From Halopseudomonas bauzanensis (GTDB taxonomy: Bacteria; Pseudomonadota; Gammaproteobacteria; Pseudomonadales; Pseudomonadaceae): a DNA stretch of 64,000 bases. A program made the translations under genes and the position numbers. This document shows, one piece after another, positions 29,533 through 41,971 of this stretch. Every line of letters starts with the position of its first letter. The first letter of the stretch is position 1. Where the stretch lies: contig NZ_FOUA01000002.1 of assembly GCF_900114735.1 (NCBI RefSeq), forward strand, positions 186,001 to 250,000, written 5' to 3'. Below the pieces are notes generated by a model. It was not told where the DNA came from and did not search any database. It saw nothing but the letters and a program-made list of their open reading frames with translations.

Positions 29533-30903
29533 ATGCCTAGACACGTCGTCAATGTTTCAGTTACTCCCCGGGGCAGTATGGAAATCCTGTCCCAGCGTGA
29601 AGTCCAGCAGTTGAGTGAAGCCGGTTCCGGCAGCACCTATCAGTTGTTCCGCCAGTGTGCGTTGGCCATCCTCAATACCGGTGCCCGGGTCGATAACGCC
29701 AAGACCATCCTCGAAGCCTATGCCGATTTCGAGGTGCATATCCACCAGCTCGATCGCGGCGTCAGCCTGGAATTACGCAACGCGCCAGCCGATGCCTTTG
29801 TCGATGGCCAGATGATTTCCAGTACCCGGGAAATGCTGTTCAGCGCCCTGCGCGATATCGTCTACACCGAGAGTGAATTGCGCAACCAGCGGGTGGACCT
29901 GAGTACCTCCAATGGCATCACCGATTACGTCTTTCACCTGCTGCGCAACGCCCGCACGCTGACGCCCGGCGTGGAGCCCAGGATGGTGGTGTGCTGGGGC
30001 GGGCACTCGATCAATACCGAGGAATACAAATACACCAAGAAGGTCGGCCACGAGCTGGGCCTGCGCAATATGGATATCTGCACCGGTTGCGGCCCGGGCG
30101 TGATGAAGGGACCGATGAAGGGCGCAACCATTGCCCATGCCAAGCAGCGCGTCATCGATGGCCGTTACCTGGGCCTGACCGAACCGGGCATCATTGCCGC
30201 CGAGGCGCCCAACCCCATCGTCAACGAGTTGGTGATCCTGCCGGATATCGAAAAGCGCCTGGAAGCCTTCGTTCGGGTCGGCCACGGTATCATCATCTTC
30301 CCCGGCGGCGTCGGCACCGCCGAAGAGTTCCTCTATCTGCTGGGTATTCTGCTGCACCCGGACAACAGCGAACTGCCATTCCCGCTGATCCTGACCGGAC
30401 CGCAGGAGTCGGCTGGCTACCTGCAGCAATTGCATGAATTTGTCGGTGCCACGCTCGGCTCGCAGGCCCAGGCGCGCTACGAGATCATCATCGAGGATCC
30501 GGTGCTGGTGGCGCGCAAGATGAAGCAGGGCCTGGCAGAGGTGGAGCGCTTCCGCCGCGAACGCAGTGATGCCTTCCATTTCAACTGGTTGCTGAAGATT
30601 GAAGAGGGCTTCCAGCGGCCCTTCGATCCGACCCACGAAAACATGGCCAACCTGGAGCTGCGCCGCAGCACCCCGCCCCATGAACTGGCGGCCAACTTGC
30701 GTCGAGCGTTCTCCGGCATCGTCGCCGGCAACGTCAAGGACAAGGGCATCCGCTTGATCGAGCAATACGGGCCCTACGAGATCCATGGTGATCCGGAGAT
30801 CATGCAGCCACTGGAGGCACTGTTGACCGCCTTCGTCGAACAGCAGCGGATGAAGCTACCCAACGGTAGCGCCTATCAGCCGTCCTACCGGGTCGTCAGC
30901 TGA
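29533..30903 (+). CDS. ppnN: Nucleotide 5'-monophosphate nucleosidase PpnN (LOG family)
   Basis: Cleaves purine (and pyrimidine) nucleoside monophosphates to base and ribose 5-phosphate; the Escherichia coli protein is activated by (p)ppGpp. The 456-residue length and layout match PpnN (YgdH): an N-terminal domain (SVTPRGSMEILSQREV), a central LOG Rossmann domain with VVCWGGHSI, CTGCGPGVMKGPMKGA and the nucleotide-binding PGGVGTAEE motif, and a C-terminal extension ending in a PNGSAYQPSYRVVS segment. It is monocistronic and divergent from tag. A structured inverted repeat begins about 13 bases after its stop. Confidence 0.92.
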   Translation: MPRHVVNVSVTPRGSMEILSQREVQQLSEAGSGSTYQLFRQCALAILNTGARVDNAKTILEAYADFEVHIHQLDRGVSLELRNAPADAFVDGQMISSTREMLFSALRDIVYTESELRNQRVDLSTSNGITDYVFHLLRNARTLTPGVEPRMVVCWGGHSINTEEYKYTKKVGHELGLRNMDICTGCGPGVMKGPMKGATIAHAKQRVIDGRYLGLTEPGIIAAEAPNPIVNELVILPDIEKRLEAFVRVGHGIIIFPGGVGTAEEFLYLLGILLHPDNSELPFPLILTGPQESAGYLQQLHEFVGATLGSQAQARYEIIIEDPVLVARKMKQGLAEVERFRRERSDAFHFNWLLKIEEGFQRPFDPTHENMANLELRRSTPPHELAANLRRAFSGIVAGNVKDKGIRLIEQYGPYEIHGDPEIMQPLEALLTAFVEQQRMKLPNGSAYQPSYRVVS

Positions 30904-30915
30904 GTGGATCAGGAG

Positions 30916-31024
30916 AGCCCCCCTGGGAGGTTCGAGCACCAGCTCGTACCAGGACTGGCCGGCAGCCATGGTGTTGCCGGCTGACTCCGCTCATCGAGCT
31001 GGTGCTCGACGCCCCCCAGGGGCT
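30916..31024. repeat. Long branched inverted repeat between ppnN and glyQ
   Basis: Outer arms of about 30 bases pair across a 48-base centre. The core is perfect over 15 bases (TCGAGCACCAGCTCG at 30932-30946 with its complement at 30995-31009) and extends outwards through an imperfect CCCCCTGGG/CCCAGGGG part. The centre holds a second hairpin, GCCGGCA (30958-30964) with TGCCGGC (30975-30981). A third partial copy of the arm, GGTGCTCGAC, occurs at 31038-31047. It may be a bidirectional terminator or a repetitive extragenic element. The rest of the 245-base gap to glyQ shows nothing further. Confidence 0.75.
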
Positions 31025-31148
31025 TAGCATTGCAACGGGTGCTCGACATCTGCGCCGCCAACCAGGCGACAAATATCCCGCCATGCTGTATGCCGTCCCG
31101 CGGGGATTGTATACTTCGCCCTTTCTTCACAGTTGACCGGTGAAAAAC

Positions 31149-32096
31149 GTGACTCAGACCAATCCCGCCGCCCAGACCTTCCAGGGCCTGATCCTCGCGC
31201 TGCAGAACTTCTGGGCGCAGCAGGGCTGTGTATTACTCCAGCCCTATGACATGGAAGTCGGTGCCGGTACCTTCCACACCGCGACCTTCCTGCGCTCCAT
31301 CGGCCCGGAAAACTGGAACGCCGCCTATGTCCAGCCCAGCCGCCGCCCGGCGGATGGCCGCTATGGCGAGAACCCCAACCGTCTGCAGCATTACTACCAG
31401 TTCCAGGTAGTGCTCAAGCCGAACCCGGACAACATCCAGGAACTGTACCTGGATTCGCTGCGCCACATCGGCATCGACCCGCTGGTGCATGACATCCGCT
31501 TCGTCGAAGACAATTGGGAATCGCCAACCCTGGGCGCCTGGGGGCTGGGCTGGGAGGTCTGGCTGAACGGCATGGAAGTCACCCAGTTCACCTACTTCCA
31601 GCAGGTGGGTGGCGTTGAGTGCTATCCGGTCACCGGCGAAATCACCTACGGGCTGGAGCGCCTGGCCATGTACCTGCAGGGCGTCGACTCGGTCTACGAC
31701 CTGGTCTATTCCGATGGCCCGTTCGGCAAAGTCACCTATGGCGACGTGTTCCACCAGAACGAGGTAGAGCAGTCGACCTACAATTTCGAACACGCCAATA
31801 TCGACAAACTGTTCGATCTGTTCGACTTCTACGAAGGCGAAGCCAACCGCCTGACCGCAGCCGAACTGCCGCTGCCAGCCTATGAAATGGTGATGAAGGC
31901 CTCCCATACCTTCAACCTGCTGGATGCGCGCCGGGCGATATCGGTAACCGAACGCCAGCGCTACATCCTGCGCGTGCGCTCCCTGGCCCGGTCGATTGCC
32001 CAGAGCTATCTGCATGCCCGCGCCAAGCTCGGCTTCCCCATGGCCAACCCCGAACTGCGTGATGAAGTACTGGCCAAACTGAAGGAGGCCGAATGA
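31149..32096 (+). CDS. glyQ: Glycyl-tRNA synthetase alpha subunit
   Basis: Catalytic subunit of the alpha2beta2 bacterial glycyl-tRNA synthetase, 315 residues. The sequence [40 protein letters not shown] and the ATP-site segments [30 protein letters not shown] and [12 protein letters not shown] are hallmarks. The GTG at 31149 is chosen: it is preceded at five bases by GGTGA and gives the same N-terminus (M-T-Q-T) and length as the Pseudomonas aeruginosa protein as I remember it. A GTG at 31140 is the alternative. The stop overlaps the glyS start. Confidence 0.96.
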   Translation: MTQTNPAAQTFQGLILALQNFWAQQGCVLLQPYDMEVGAGTFHTATFLRSIGPENWNAAYVQPSRRPADGRYGENPNRLQHYYQFQVVLKPNPDNIQELYLDSLRHIGIDPLVHDIRFVEDNWESPTLGAWGLGWEVWLNGMEVTQFTYFQQVGGVECYPVTGEITYGLERLAMYLQGVDSVYDLVYSDGPFGKVTYGDVFHQNEVEQSTYNFEHANIDKLFDLFDFYEGEANRLTAAELPLPAYEMVMKASHTFNLLDARRAISVTERQRYILRVRSLARSIAQSYLHARAKLGFPMANPELRDEVLAKLKEAE

Positions 32097-34150
32097 TGCT
32101 GGCACTCGATTTTCTGGTTGAACTGGGCACCGAAGAGCTGCCACCCAAGGCGCTGAAGCGCCTGGCCGAAGCTTTCCTCGAGGGTGTGGAAAAAGGTTTG
32201 AACGAAGCCGGTCTGGCCTATGAGTCCACCCGCTACTATGCCGCCCCGCGGCGCCTGGCAGTGTTCGTCGAGCAACTGGCGACCCAGCAGCCCGACCGCA
32301 CCAGTCAGATGGACGGCCCGCCAGTCAAGGCGGCCTTCGATGCCGAGGGCCAGCCGACCCAGGCCGCTTTGGGCTTCGCCCGCAAATGCGGCGTGGAGTT
32401 GAGCGAACTGGATCAGAGCGGCCCGCGCCTGCGCCATGTGCAGACCATCGCCGGTCAGCCCGCTGCTGAACTGCTGCCACAGATTGTGGATAACGCCTTG
32501 GCGGCGCTGCCGATTCCCAAGCGCATGCGCTGGGGTGCCGGCAAGACCGAGTTCGTGCGTCCCACCCAGTGGCTGGTGATGTTGCAGGGCGACAGCATGA
32601 TTCCCGGCGAGATCCTGTCCCAGCAGGCCGGCCGTACCTCCCTCGGTCACCGCTTCCACCATCCTGGCGAGGTGCGCATCAGCACACCGGCCAGCTATGC
32701 CGATGCCCTGCGCCAGGCCCACGTCATTGCCGACTTCGCCGAACGCCGCGAACTGATCCGCCAGCGCGTGGAACAACTGGCCGCCGAACAGCAGGGCACC
32801 GCGATCATCCCCGACGACCTGCTGGACGAAGTTACCGCCCTGGTCGAGTGGCCGGTGCCGCTGGTGTGCAGCTTCGAAGAACGGTTCCTCGACGTGCCCC
32901 AGGAAGCGCTGATTTCCACCATGCAGGACAACCAGAAGTACTTCTGCCTGCTGGATGCCAACGGCCGCCTGCTGCCGCGCTTCATCACCGTGGCCAACAT
33001 CGAAAGCACCGATCCGGCGCAGATCATTGCCGGCAACGAGAAGGTCGTGCGCCCGCGGCTGACCGATGCCGAGTTCTTCTTCCAGCAGGACAAGAAACAT
33101 CCGCTGGAACACAACAACCAGCGGCTGGCCAGCGTCGTATTCCAGGCCCAACTGGGCAGCGTCTACGACAAGGCCGTACGGGTGTCCAACCTGGCTGCCT
33201 TCATCGCCGAGCGCATCGGCGGCGACCCGGCCAACGCCACCCGCGCCGGGTTGCTGAGCAAATGCGATCTGGCCAGCGAAATGGTTGGCGAGTTCCCCGA
33301 GCTGCAGGGCATTGCCGGGTATTACTATGCCCAGCATGATGGCGAAGCTGAAGACGTGGCCCTGGCACTGAACGAGCAGTACATGCCACGCGGCGCCGGC
33401 GCCGAATTGCCGAGTACCCTGACCGGCGCCGCGGTAGCGCTGGCCGACAAGCTCGATACCCTGGTCGGCATCTTCGGTATCGGCATGCTGCCCACCGGCA
33501 GCAAGGACCCCTATGCCCTGCGCCGCGCCGCCCTGGGTGTGTTGCGGATCCTGATCGAGAAGCGACTGGAGCTGGATTTGCATGCCGCCTTGCAGACCGC
33601 CGTCAATCAATACGGCGCCGCCGTGAAGGGCGAAGGCTTGGTCGATCAGGTGCAGGAGTTCATCTTCGATCGCCTGCGCGCCCGCTATGAGGACGAAGGC
33701 ATCGACGTGGCCGTGTACCAGTCGGTGCGGGCCGTGCACCCCCATTCGCCGCTTGATTTCGATCAGCGGGTACAGGCCGTGCAGGCTTTCCGCCGGTTGC
33801 CTGAAGCCGAAGCGTTGGCCGCAGCCAACAAGCGGGTATCCAATATCCTGGCCAAGTCCGAAGACCCGGTACCTGAGGTTATCGACCCGGCACTGCTGAA
33901 CGAAGCTGCCGAGCAGACACTGGCACAAGCGGTACAAGCCGCTGAGAGCGATGTCGGGCCGCTGGCAGCCGATCGGCAGTACCAGGCCAGCCTGGAGCGC
34001 CTGGCGTCGCTGCGCGAGCCGGTGGACAGCTTCTTCGACCAGGTGCTGGTCAACGCCGAGGATCCGCAGATCAAAGCCAACCGGTACGCGCTGCTGGCTC
34101 GCCTGCGCGGCCTGTTCCTGGGTGTTGCCGATATCTCGCTGCTCGGATGA
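32093..34150 (+). CDS. glyS: Glycyl-tRNA synthetase beta subunit
   Basis: tRNA-recognising subunit of 685 residues. The N-terminus [26 protein letters not shown] is diagnostic, with later landmarks [22 protein letters not shown] [14 protein letters not shown], and the HD-like and anticodon-binding C-terminal domain ending [25 protein letters not shown]. The start overlaps the glyQ stop (ATGATG), and the stop overlaps the gmhB start by four bases, so glyQ-glyS-gmhB are coupled. The gene sits on the dnaA-proximal side of the origin, as in Pseudomonas. Confidence 0.97.
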   Translation: MMLALDFLVELGTEELPPKALKRLAEAFLEGVEKGLNEAGLAYESTRYYAAPRRLAVFVEQLATQQPDRTSQMDGPPVKAAFDAEGQPTQAALGFARKCGVELSELDQSGPRLRHVQTIAGQPAAELLPQIVDNALAALPIPKRMRWGAGKTEFVRPTQWLVMLQGDSMIPGEILSQQAGRTSLGHRFHHPGEVRISTPASYADALRQAHVIADFAERRELIRQRVEQLAAEQQGTAIIPDDLLDEVTALVEWPVPLVCSFEERFLDVPQEALISTMQDNQKYFCLLDANGRLLPRFITVANIESTDPAQIIAGNEKVVRPRLTDAEFFFQQDKKHPLEHNNQRLASVVFQAQLGSVYDKAVRVSNLAAFIAERIGGDPANATRAGLLSKCDLASEMVGEFPELQGIAGYYYAQHDGEAEDVALALNEQYMPRGAGAELPSTLTGAAVALADKLDTLVGIFGIGMLPTGSKDPYALRRAALGVLRILIEKRLELDLHAALQTAVNQYGAAVKGEGLVDQVQEFIFDRLRARYEDEGIDVAVYQSVRAVHPHSPLDFDQRVQAVQAFRRLPEAEALAAANKRVSNILAKSEDPVPEVIDPALLNEAAEQTLAQAVQAAESDVGPLAADRQYQASLERLASLREPVDSFFDQVLVNAEDPQIKANRYALLARLRGLFLGVADISLLG

Positions 34151-34680
34151 AGCTGATTATTCTCGACCGCGACGGAGTCATCAACGAAGACTCCGACGCC
34201 TTCGTCAAATCCGTAGCTGAGTGGCATCCGTTACCGGGGTCCATCGAGGCGATCGCACGGCTGAGCAAGGCGGGCTGGACAGTAGCCGTGGCTACCAACC
34301 AGTCCGGTCTGGCCCGCGGCTATTTCACTGCCCAGACGCTGGAAGCCATGCATCAGCGCCTGCGTGAGCTGGTCGCGGCACAGGGCGGGCACGTGGACCT
34401 GATCCGGCATTGCCCACATGGTCCGGATGATGGCTGCGACTGCCGCAAGCCGCTGTCAGGACTGTTCCGGCAGATCGCCGAGCATTACGCCGTCACGCTC
34501 GATGGTGTGCCCACGGTCGGCGATAGCCTGCGGGATCTGCAGGCGGGTGCGGCAGTAGGGTGTCAGCCCTATCTGGTGCGTACCGGTAAAGGTCGGGCTA
34601 CTGAAGGCAAGTCACTGCCTGCCGGTACCCGTGTGTTCGATGATCTGGCCGCAGTGGCCAGTTACCTGCTGGAAACCTGA
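34147..34680 (+). CDS. gmhB: D-glycero-beta-D-manno-heptose 1,7-bisphosphate 7-phosphatase
   Basis: HAD-superfamily phosphatase in the ADP-heptose pathway of lipopolysaccharide core synthesis. The 177-residue protein has the catalytic DRDGVIN motif ([15 protein letters not shown]), the TNQSGLARG motif II region, the zinc-binding loop C-P-H...C-x-C ([15 protein letters not shown]) and the [11 protein letters not shown] motif IV. It overlaps glyS by four bases and is followed by plsC after four bases, so envelope genes follow the glycyl-tRNA synthetase genes in one operon. Confidence 0.95.
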   Translation: MKLIILDRDGVINEDSDAFVKSVAEWHPLPGSIEAIARLSKAGWTVAVATNQSGLARGYFTAQTLEAMHQRLRELVAAQGGHVDLIRHCPHGPDDGCDCRKPLSGLFRQIAEHYAVTLDGVPTVGDSLRDLQAGAAVGCQPYLVRTGKGRATEGKSLPAGTRVFDDLAAVASYLLET

Positions 34681-34684
34681 CTCC

Positions 34685-35419
34685 ATGTCCGTACTCATGG
34701 CCTTGCGCGTCACCCTGTTCTATCTGCTGTTGTCCGCCAGTGCAATCTTGTGGGCGGTGCCGATGCTGATCATCGGTCCCTTGCTGCCTTACCGCACCCG
34801 CTTCAAGTTGATTCTGGAGTGCTGGTGCCGGTTTGCCATCTGGCTGACCAAATGGCTGGTCGGTATTCGCTATGAAGTGGTCGGCCAGGAAAACATTCCC
34901 GATCAGCCCGGCGTGATTCTCTCCAATCACCAAAGCACCTGGGAAACCTTCTTCCTGCAGCAGATCTTCCGTCCACAGACCCAGCTGATCAAGAAGGAAC
35001 TGCTCTACGTGCCTTTCTTCGGCTGGGCCTTCGCTCTGCTCAAGCCCATCGCCATCGACCGCAGCAAGGCGCGCAACTCCCTGCAGCAGCTCAGCCGCAT
35101 CGGCGGCCAGCGCCTGCGAGCGGGCGTCTGGGTGCTGGTATTCCCCGAAGGCACCCGCGTGCTGCCCGGCAACCCGATCAAGTTCACCCGCGGCGGTAGC
35201 GCCCTGGCCTGCGCCAACAACGCTCCGGTGATCCCGGTAGCCCATAACGCCGGTGAGTTCTGGCCGCGCAACGGCTGGGGCAAGCGCCCGGGTACTGTGC
35301 AGGTGAGAATCGGGCCGGCTATCTATCCCAAAGGCCAGGACCCGCGCTCCATCGTAGAGGTCAACAAGCAGGCCGAGGCGTGGGTGAATCAGGCTATGCG
35401 GGAAATGCAGGCTGGCTGA
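34685..35419 (+). CDS. plsC: 1-acyl-sn-glycerol-3-phosphate acyltransferase
   Basis: Inner-membrane acyltransferase that makes phosphatidic acid. The 244-residue protein has an N-terminal transmembrane helix (LFYLLLSASAILWAVPMLIIG), the catalytic motif SNHQSTWETFFL (NHxxxxD/E), a substrate-binding VFPEGTRVLPG motif, and VIPVAHNAGEFW. The ATG at 34685 is preferred because the upstream ATG at 34631 would overlap gmhB deeply. It ends the glyQ-glyS-gmhB-plsC operon; an imperfect inverted repeat and a bidirectional terminator separate it from convergent gyrB. Confidence 0.93.
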   Translation: MSVLMALRVTLFYLLLSASAILWAVPMLIIGPLLPYRTRFKLILECWCRFAIWLTKWLVGIRYEVVGQENIPDQPGVILSNHQSTWETFFLQQIFRPQTQLIKKELLYVPFFGWAFALLKPIAIDRSKARNSLQQLSRIGGQRLRAGVWVLVFPEGTRVLPGNPIKFTRGGSALACANNAPVIPVAHNAGEFWPRNGWGKRPGTVQVRIGPAIYPKGQDPRSIVEVNKQAEAWVNQAMREMQAG

Positions 35420-35475
35420 GTTGGCTGACATTTGTTGTCAGGCGGTTTCCAACCAACAGCAACGTGAGAGCGAGT

Positions 35476-35590
35476 GGAAGAGGTTGGTCGGCAGGGTTGG
35501 GCCGACCGTCGGTTGCCACGGATGGCAACCGCGAGCCCACATGGATGTGTTTACGGCGTGTCGGCACAGCCCTGCCGACTAGCCTCTTCC
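35476..35590. repeat. Branched inverted-repeat element between plsC and gyrB
   Basis: Outer arms of 32 bases (35476-35507 and 35559-35590) pair with about five mismatches, some of which allow G-U pairs. Inside are two perfect small hairpins, CGGTTGCCA/TGGCAACCG (35510-35531) and CACAT/ATGTG (35538-35549). The CGGATGG ... CATGGATGTGTTTACGGCG pattern resembles an extragenic repeat I recall from pseudomonad genomes. A further short stem, CTGACA/TGTCAG, sits at 35425-35441. No gene is supported in the 248-base gap. Confidence 0.7.
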
Positions 35591-35615
35591 TTGCAGTAAG
35601 ACTTCCGCCACCCCC

Positions 35616-35655
35616 AAAAAAATCCCCAGCGGATCGCTCCAGCCGGGGATTTTTT
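35616..35655. terminator. Bidirectional terminator between plsC and gyrB
   Basis: An A-rich run, a hairpin built on TCCCC/GGGGA and a T run are arranged symmetrically, so a U-tract follows the stem on both strands. It fits termination of both the plsC operon (plus) and the dnaA-dnaN-recF-gyrB operon (minus). Confidence 0.85.
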
Positions 35656-35667
35656 ATTCACCTGGAA

Positions 35668-38082
<2,415 letters not shown>

Positions 38083-38101
38083 TTATAATCACTCCCAGAC
38101 A

Positions 38102-39196
38102 TTATTCAGTCTGCACAATGCGTCCATGTTCCACGTGGAACATCGACAATGGTGTATCGTTTTTCCAACAATCCTGCATTTGCTGGTCATCAACACAACT
38201 GATAAAGACCTGACACTGCAGATCTTCCAGCAGGCTGCAGAGCGCCCGGCGATGTCGTTCATCCAATTCGGACGGCAGGTCATCCACCAGAAACACTGAT
38301 TCCTGGGATGCTCCCAACTGGCGTAAAAGATAGCCTTGCGCGATTTTCAACGCACAAACAACCAACTTCTGCTGCCCCCGCGATAAAATATCCACCGCGT
38401 TCATGCCTTTCACGCGTAGCCGCAAATCTGCTCGCTGAGGCCCCGACTGGGTATACCCCAGCTGACTATCGCGTTCGAACTGGTCGTCGAGCACTTGAGC
38501 CAAACCCCGCTCCTTATCCCAACCGCGATAGTAGCTAAGGGTCAGATCATCGAGCGGTAGCAATCGAGCCAGGATTTCCTCAAACACCGGCTTCAACCGC
38601 AGCAGGTAGGATCGTCTGAAATCGTCTATCCGCTCCCCGGCAGAAACCAACTCCGTTTCCCAGGGGACCAGCATCGAACGTTGTATTCTACCACGTCGCA
38701 GCAGGCTATTACGCTGTTTCAGACTTTTTTGCAAACGCTGCCATACCGGGAGGAACTGATGTTCCACGTGGAACACTCCCCAATCCAGATACTGACGGCG
38801 CTGTTTCGGCGCGCCTTCAAGCAAGCGGAAACTGTCTGGGTTGATCAGTTGTAAGGGTAGCGTTTCGGCCAGTTGTGCCGTGCTCCGCACCGTCTGCCCA
38901 TCAATCCGTATCTGGTAATCGGCCTGTTTGCCGCGGGTAATGCCTATGGAACAAGCCAGACCATTGCTCAGAACGAGTTCGGCAAAAACGGTGCAGGCAT
39001 CCTGACCATGTTGAATTACGGGCTGCAAGCGGGTGCTGCGAAAGGAGCGCGCCAGGCCAAGAATATGGATGGCTTCTAATAGGCTGGTCTTGCCACTACC
39101 GTTGGCGCCGGAAATGATGTTGATGCGGGGGGAAGGGTGAAGCGTCACCGGGTGCAGATTGCGCACCGCGGTGACGGTGAGTCGCTTGAGCGGCAT
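38102..39196 (-). CDS. recF: DNA replication and repair protein RecF
   Basis: SMC-like ATPase that helps load RecA at single-strand gaps. The 364-residue protein shows the Walker [18 protein letters not shown] (after INIIS), the signature motif [10 protein letters not shown] and the Walker [13 protein letters not shown]. It contains the residues FHVEH twice, near 143 and at the extreme C-terminus, because two 16-base parS sites are embedded in its coding sequence (38127-38142 and 38760-38775). It lies between dnaN and gyrB with gaps of 5 and 19 bases. Confidence 0.97.
   Translation of the reverse strand: MPLKRLTVTAVRNLHPVTLHPSPRINIISGANGSGKTSLLEAIHILGLARSFRSTRLQPVIQHGQDACTVFAELVLSNGLACSIGITRGKQADYQIRIDGQTVRSTAQLAETLPLQLINPDSFRLLEGAPKQRRQYLDWGVFHVEHQFLPVWQRLQKSLKQRNSLLRRGRIQRSMLVPWETELVSAGERIDDFRRSYLLRLKPVFEEILARLLPLDDLTLSYYRGWDKERGLAQVLDDQFERDSQLGYTQSGPQRADLRLRVKGMNAVDILSRGQQKLVVCALKIAQGYLLRQLGASQESVFLVDDLPSELDERHRRALCSLLEDLQCQVFISCVDDQQMQDCWKNDTPLSMFHVEHGRIVQTE
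38127..38142. other. parS: parS centromere site (perfect)
   Basis: TGTTCCACGTGGAACA, the perfect 16-base ParB-binding palindrome, lies in the last codons of recF, 3.8 kb from the first DnaA box. It is translated as part of MFHVEH. Confidence 0.95.
38760..38775. other. parS: parS centromere site (perfect)
   Basis: A second perfect TGTTCCACGTGGAACA inside recF, 633 bases from the first, translated as VFHVEH. ParA and ParB are encoded at 49.5-51.2 kb. Confidence 0.95.
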
Positions 39197-39201
39197 GCAG
39201 C

Positions 39202-40305
39202 TCAGAGACGCATAGGCATGACGACGTAGAGGCTGTCGTCCGATTCGGACTCTTGAACCAGGGCACTGCTGTTGGCATCAGACAGCGTCATCTTGATTTG
39301 CTCATTGCTCAGCACGTTCATTACATCGAGCAGGTAACTGACGTTGAACCCGATCTCCAGCGGCGCGCCGGAATAATCGACTACAGTATCTTCCTCAGCT
39401 TCTTCCTGCTCCGGGTTGTTAGCCTGGATCTTGAGCATTGCGTCGCTGAGCATCAGCCGAATGCCGCGGTACTTCTCGTTGGACAGAATGGCCGTGCGGC
39501 TGAAGGCGTTACGCAGGGATTGCCGATCAGCCAGTACCACCTTGTCACCGCCACGCGGCAATACCCGTTCGTAATCAGGAAACTTGCCATCGACCAGCTT
39601 GGAAGTGAAGGTGAAGTCGCCTGTGGTCGCGCGGATGTGGTGGGTACCAAGCGTGATATTGATCAGGTCATCCGCTTCACCCAGCAGGCGGGCAAGTTCG
39701 AGAATCCCTTTGCGCGGAACGATCAGCTGGTACTTTTCCTGATAGTCGATATTGGCATCGACAGTGCACATCGCCATGCGGTGCCCGTCGGTGGCAACAG
39801 CGCGCAGCTGGCCGGCATTGATTTCCAGCAGCATGCCGTTGAGGTAATAACGAACATCCTGCTGCGCCATGGCGAAACCGGTGCGCTCAATCAGGCGGCG
39901 CAGCTTGTTCTGGCTGACCGCGAAATTCATCGCGCTCTCGCCGTCTTCCACATTCGGGAAATCCGCAGCGGGCAGGGTAGTCAAGGTGAAGCGGCTACGC
40001 CCGGCCTTGAGGATAGCCTTGCCTTCTTCAACACGAAAATTGATCGTCGAATCGTCTGGCAGGGATTTGCAGATATCCATCAGCTTGCGCGCAGGTACGG
40101 TAATCTCGCCGGGCTCAGCCTGTTCTTCCAGGGGGATTCGGCCGATCAGCTCGACTTCAAGATCGGTGCCGGTCAGCGACAGTGTATTCCCATCAACGAC
40201 CACTAGAACGTTGGACAGCACTGGCAATGTCTGCCGACGTTCGACGACACCAGCCACCAGTTGCAGTGGTTTCAACAGGGCTTCGCGCTGGATGGTAAAT
40301 TGCAT
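39202..40305 (-). CDS. dnaN: DNA polymerase III beta sliding clamp
   Basis: Ring-shaped processivity clamp, 367 residues in three similar domains. The N-terminus [35 protein letters not shown] and the C-terminus VVMPMRL are characteristic (the C-terminal MPMRL segment is part of the clamp-loader and polymerase binding surface). The ATG at 40305 is chosen over one at 40350 because the extension has no family counterpart. It is placed between dnaA (49-base gap) and recF (5-base gap). Confidence 0.98.
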   Translation of the reverse strand: MQFTIQREALLKPLQLVAGVVERRQTLPVLSNVLVVVDGNTLSLTGTDLEVELIGRIPLEEQAEPGEITVPARKLMDICKSLPDDSTINFRVEEGKAILKAGRSRFTLTTLPAADFPNVEDGESAMNFAVSQNKLRRLIERTGFAMAQQDVRYYLNGMLLEINAGQLRAVATDGHRMAMCTVDANIDYQEKYQLIVPRKGILELARLLGEADDLINITLGTHHIRATTGDFTFTSKLVDGKFPDYERVLPRGGDKVVLADRQSLRNAFSRTAILSNEKYRGIRLMLSDAMLKIQANNPEQEEAEEDTVVDYSGAPLEIGFNVSYLLDVMNVLSNEQIKMTLSDANSSALVQESESDDSLYVVMPMRL

Positions 40306-40354
40306 TGTCTTCCTTCGACCTCGTGCAGGTTGGCTGTTTGCCTGGTACATACGC

Positions 40355-41848
40355 TCAGGTGGTCAGCGTCCGTAGCAGGTTTTTGTAATCTTCGCGGATA
40401 TCCGCATCAATTTCACGTAATTCCGCGATCTTTCTTGTGGCGTGCAGCACAGTTGTGTGATCCCGTCCGCCAAAGGCATCGCCGATCTCCGGCAAGCTGT
40501 GGTTGGTCAGCTCCTTGGACAGTGCCATGGCGACCTGACGGGGCCGGGCGACCGAGCGCGAGCGGCGCTTGGACAGGATGTCTGCCACCTTGATCTTGTA
40601 GTACTCAGCGACGGTACGCTGGATATTATCGATACTGACCAGCTTGTCCTGCAGCGCGAGCAAGTCCTTGAGCGATTCGCGGATCAGCTCGATGGTGATA
40701 TCCCGACCCATGAAATGCGCGCTGGCGATCACTCGCTTGAGGGCGCCTTCCAGCTCGCGAACGTTGGAGCGAATGCGCTGGGCAATGAAGAACGCGGCAT
40801 CATGGGGCAGGTCAATACGCGACTGCTCGGCCTTCTTCATCAGAATGGCCACCCGTGTTTCCAGTTCCGGCGGCTCCACGGCCACGGTCAGGCCCCAGCC
40901 AAAGCGGGATTTCAAGCGCTCTTCCAGACCATCGATTTCTTTCGGATAGCGATCACTGGTCAGGATAACTTGCTGGTTACCCTCAAGTAAGGCATTGAAA
41001 GTATGGAAGAATTCTTCCTGGGAGCGCTCCTTCTTGGCGAAGAACTGAATATCGTCAATCAATAGCGCATCGACCGAACGGTAATACCGCTTGAAGTCAT
41101 TGATCGCGTTCATCTGCAGCGCCTTGACCATGTCGGCGACAAAACGCTCGGAATGCAGGTAGACAATCTTCGCCGCAGGATTCTTTTTCAACAGATGATT
41201 GCCAACGGCATGCATCAGATGCGTCTTGCCCAGACCCACACCACCATAAAGGAACAGCGGGTTGTAACCATGGCGCGGGTTGTCCGCCACCTGCCAGGCA
41301 GCCGCCCGGGCCAGTTGGTTGGATTTACCTTCGACGAAGTTCTCGAAGGTGAAACTGCGGTTCAGATAGCTGGTGTGCTTGACCACCGCATTATTCGGCT
41401 GGTCGGCCCGTTGCGGCGGCCGCGGGTCTTCTTCGCTGCGCTTGTCATAGGGGCCAGGCTCGGGTTGAAAGCCCTGGGTAGTCGCTTGCGCCCGGGGCGT
41501 CGCTGGCGTCGCTGGCGGCGGTGGCGGTTCGGCGACGGGCGTTGCCGTGATAGCCGCCGGGGCAACGGGTGCCTGGGGCGCCGCCGCACTCGCCGCGCTA
41601 CTACGGCGGCTGCCGATCAACAGCGAAACCAGCGGCGCCTGCCCCTGGGACAAATCATCCAGCAGTTCCTGGATGCGATTCAGATACTTGTCATTGACCC
41701 AATCCAGTACAAAGCGATTGGGCGCATACAGGCGCAACTCTCCATGATCCCCTTCTACCTGAAGGGGACGAATCCAGGTGTTGAACTGCTGGGATGGAAG
41801 CTCATCACGCAAAAAATCAATGCATTGCTGCCAGAGTACAACAGACAC
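40355..41848 (-). CDS. dnaA: Chromosomal replication initiator protein DnaA
   Basis: AAA+ initiator that binds DnaA boxes and opens the origin, 497 residues. Domain I starts [30 protein letters not shown]; a Pro/Ala-rich linker of roughly 80 residues forms domain II. Domain III has Walker [20 protein letters not shown] and Walker [14 protein letters not shown], with sensor residues in the [27 protein letters not shown] segment. Domain IV has the DNA-binding signature [21 protein letters not shown] DnaA box at 41965-41973 overlaps the likely promoter region, consistent with autoregulation. Confidence 0.99.
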   Translation of the reverse strand: MSVVLWQQCIDFLRDELPSQQFNTWIRPLQVEGDHGELRLYAPNRFVLDWVNDKYLNRIQELLDDLSQGQAPLVSLLIGSRRSSAASAAAPQAPVAPAAITATPVAEPPPPPATPATPRAQATTQGFQPEPGPYDKRSEEDPRPPQRADQPNNAVVKHTSYLNRSFTFENFVEGKSNQLARAAAWQVADNPRHGYNPLFLYGGVGLGKTHLMHAVGNHLLKKNPAAKIVYLHSERFVADMVKALQMNAINDFKRYYRSVDALLIDDIQFFAKKERSQEEFFHTFNALLEGNQQVILTSDRYPKEIDGLEERLKSRFGWGLTVAVEPPELETRVAILMKKAEQSRIDLPHDAAFFIAQRIRSNVRELEGALKRVIASAHFMGRDITIELIRESLKDLLALQDKLVSIDNIQRTVAEYYKIKVADILSKRRSRSVARPRQVAMALSKELTNHSLPEIGDAFGGRDHTTVLHATRKIAELREIDADIREDYKNLLRTLTT

Positions 41849-41942
41849 TAAATTCCCCCGACTTCAAGCCTGCGTGGCTCGAGTTGCTTGTTGAAAATGG
41901 TCCGTGGAACACCGGTCCGGTGAGCCGACGAAAACAGCCTGT

Positions 41943-41971
41943 ATTCTAGCCTGTCCCCCCTCAGTTATCCA
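41943..41971 (-). promoter_or_regulatory. Candidate dnaA promoter overlapped by a DnaA box
   Basis: TAGAAT on the minus strand (41948-41943) could be the -10 box. The -35 position 17 bases upstream reads TGGATA and lies within the DnaA box, so DnaA binding would block it. The -35 match is poor, so confidence is low. Confidence 0.4.

Noticed and set aside
32006..33937. A 643-codon open frame on the minus strand opposite glyQ/glyS
   Set aside because: It is antisense to two clear tRNA synthetase genes, its translation has no recognisable domain, and long antisense frames are expected from the codon bias of GC-rich DNA. The same applies to the long antisense frames over polA (4460-5977), yidC (43392-44885), atpA (54110-55672) and atpD (56554-57984).
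41902..41916. parS-like half site (CCGTGGAACA) just upstream of dnaA
   Set aside because: Only one arm of the palindrome is present and the other arm is degenerate, so ParB binding is unlikely.
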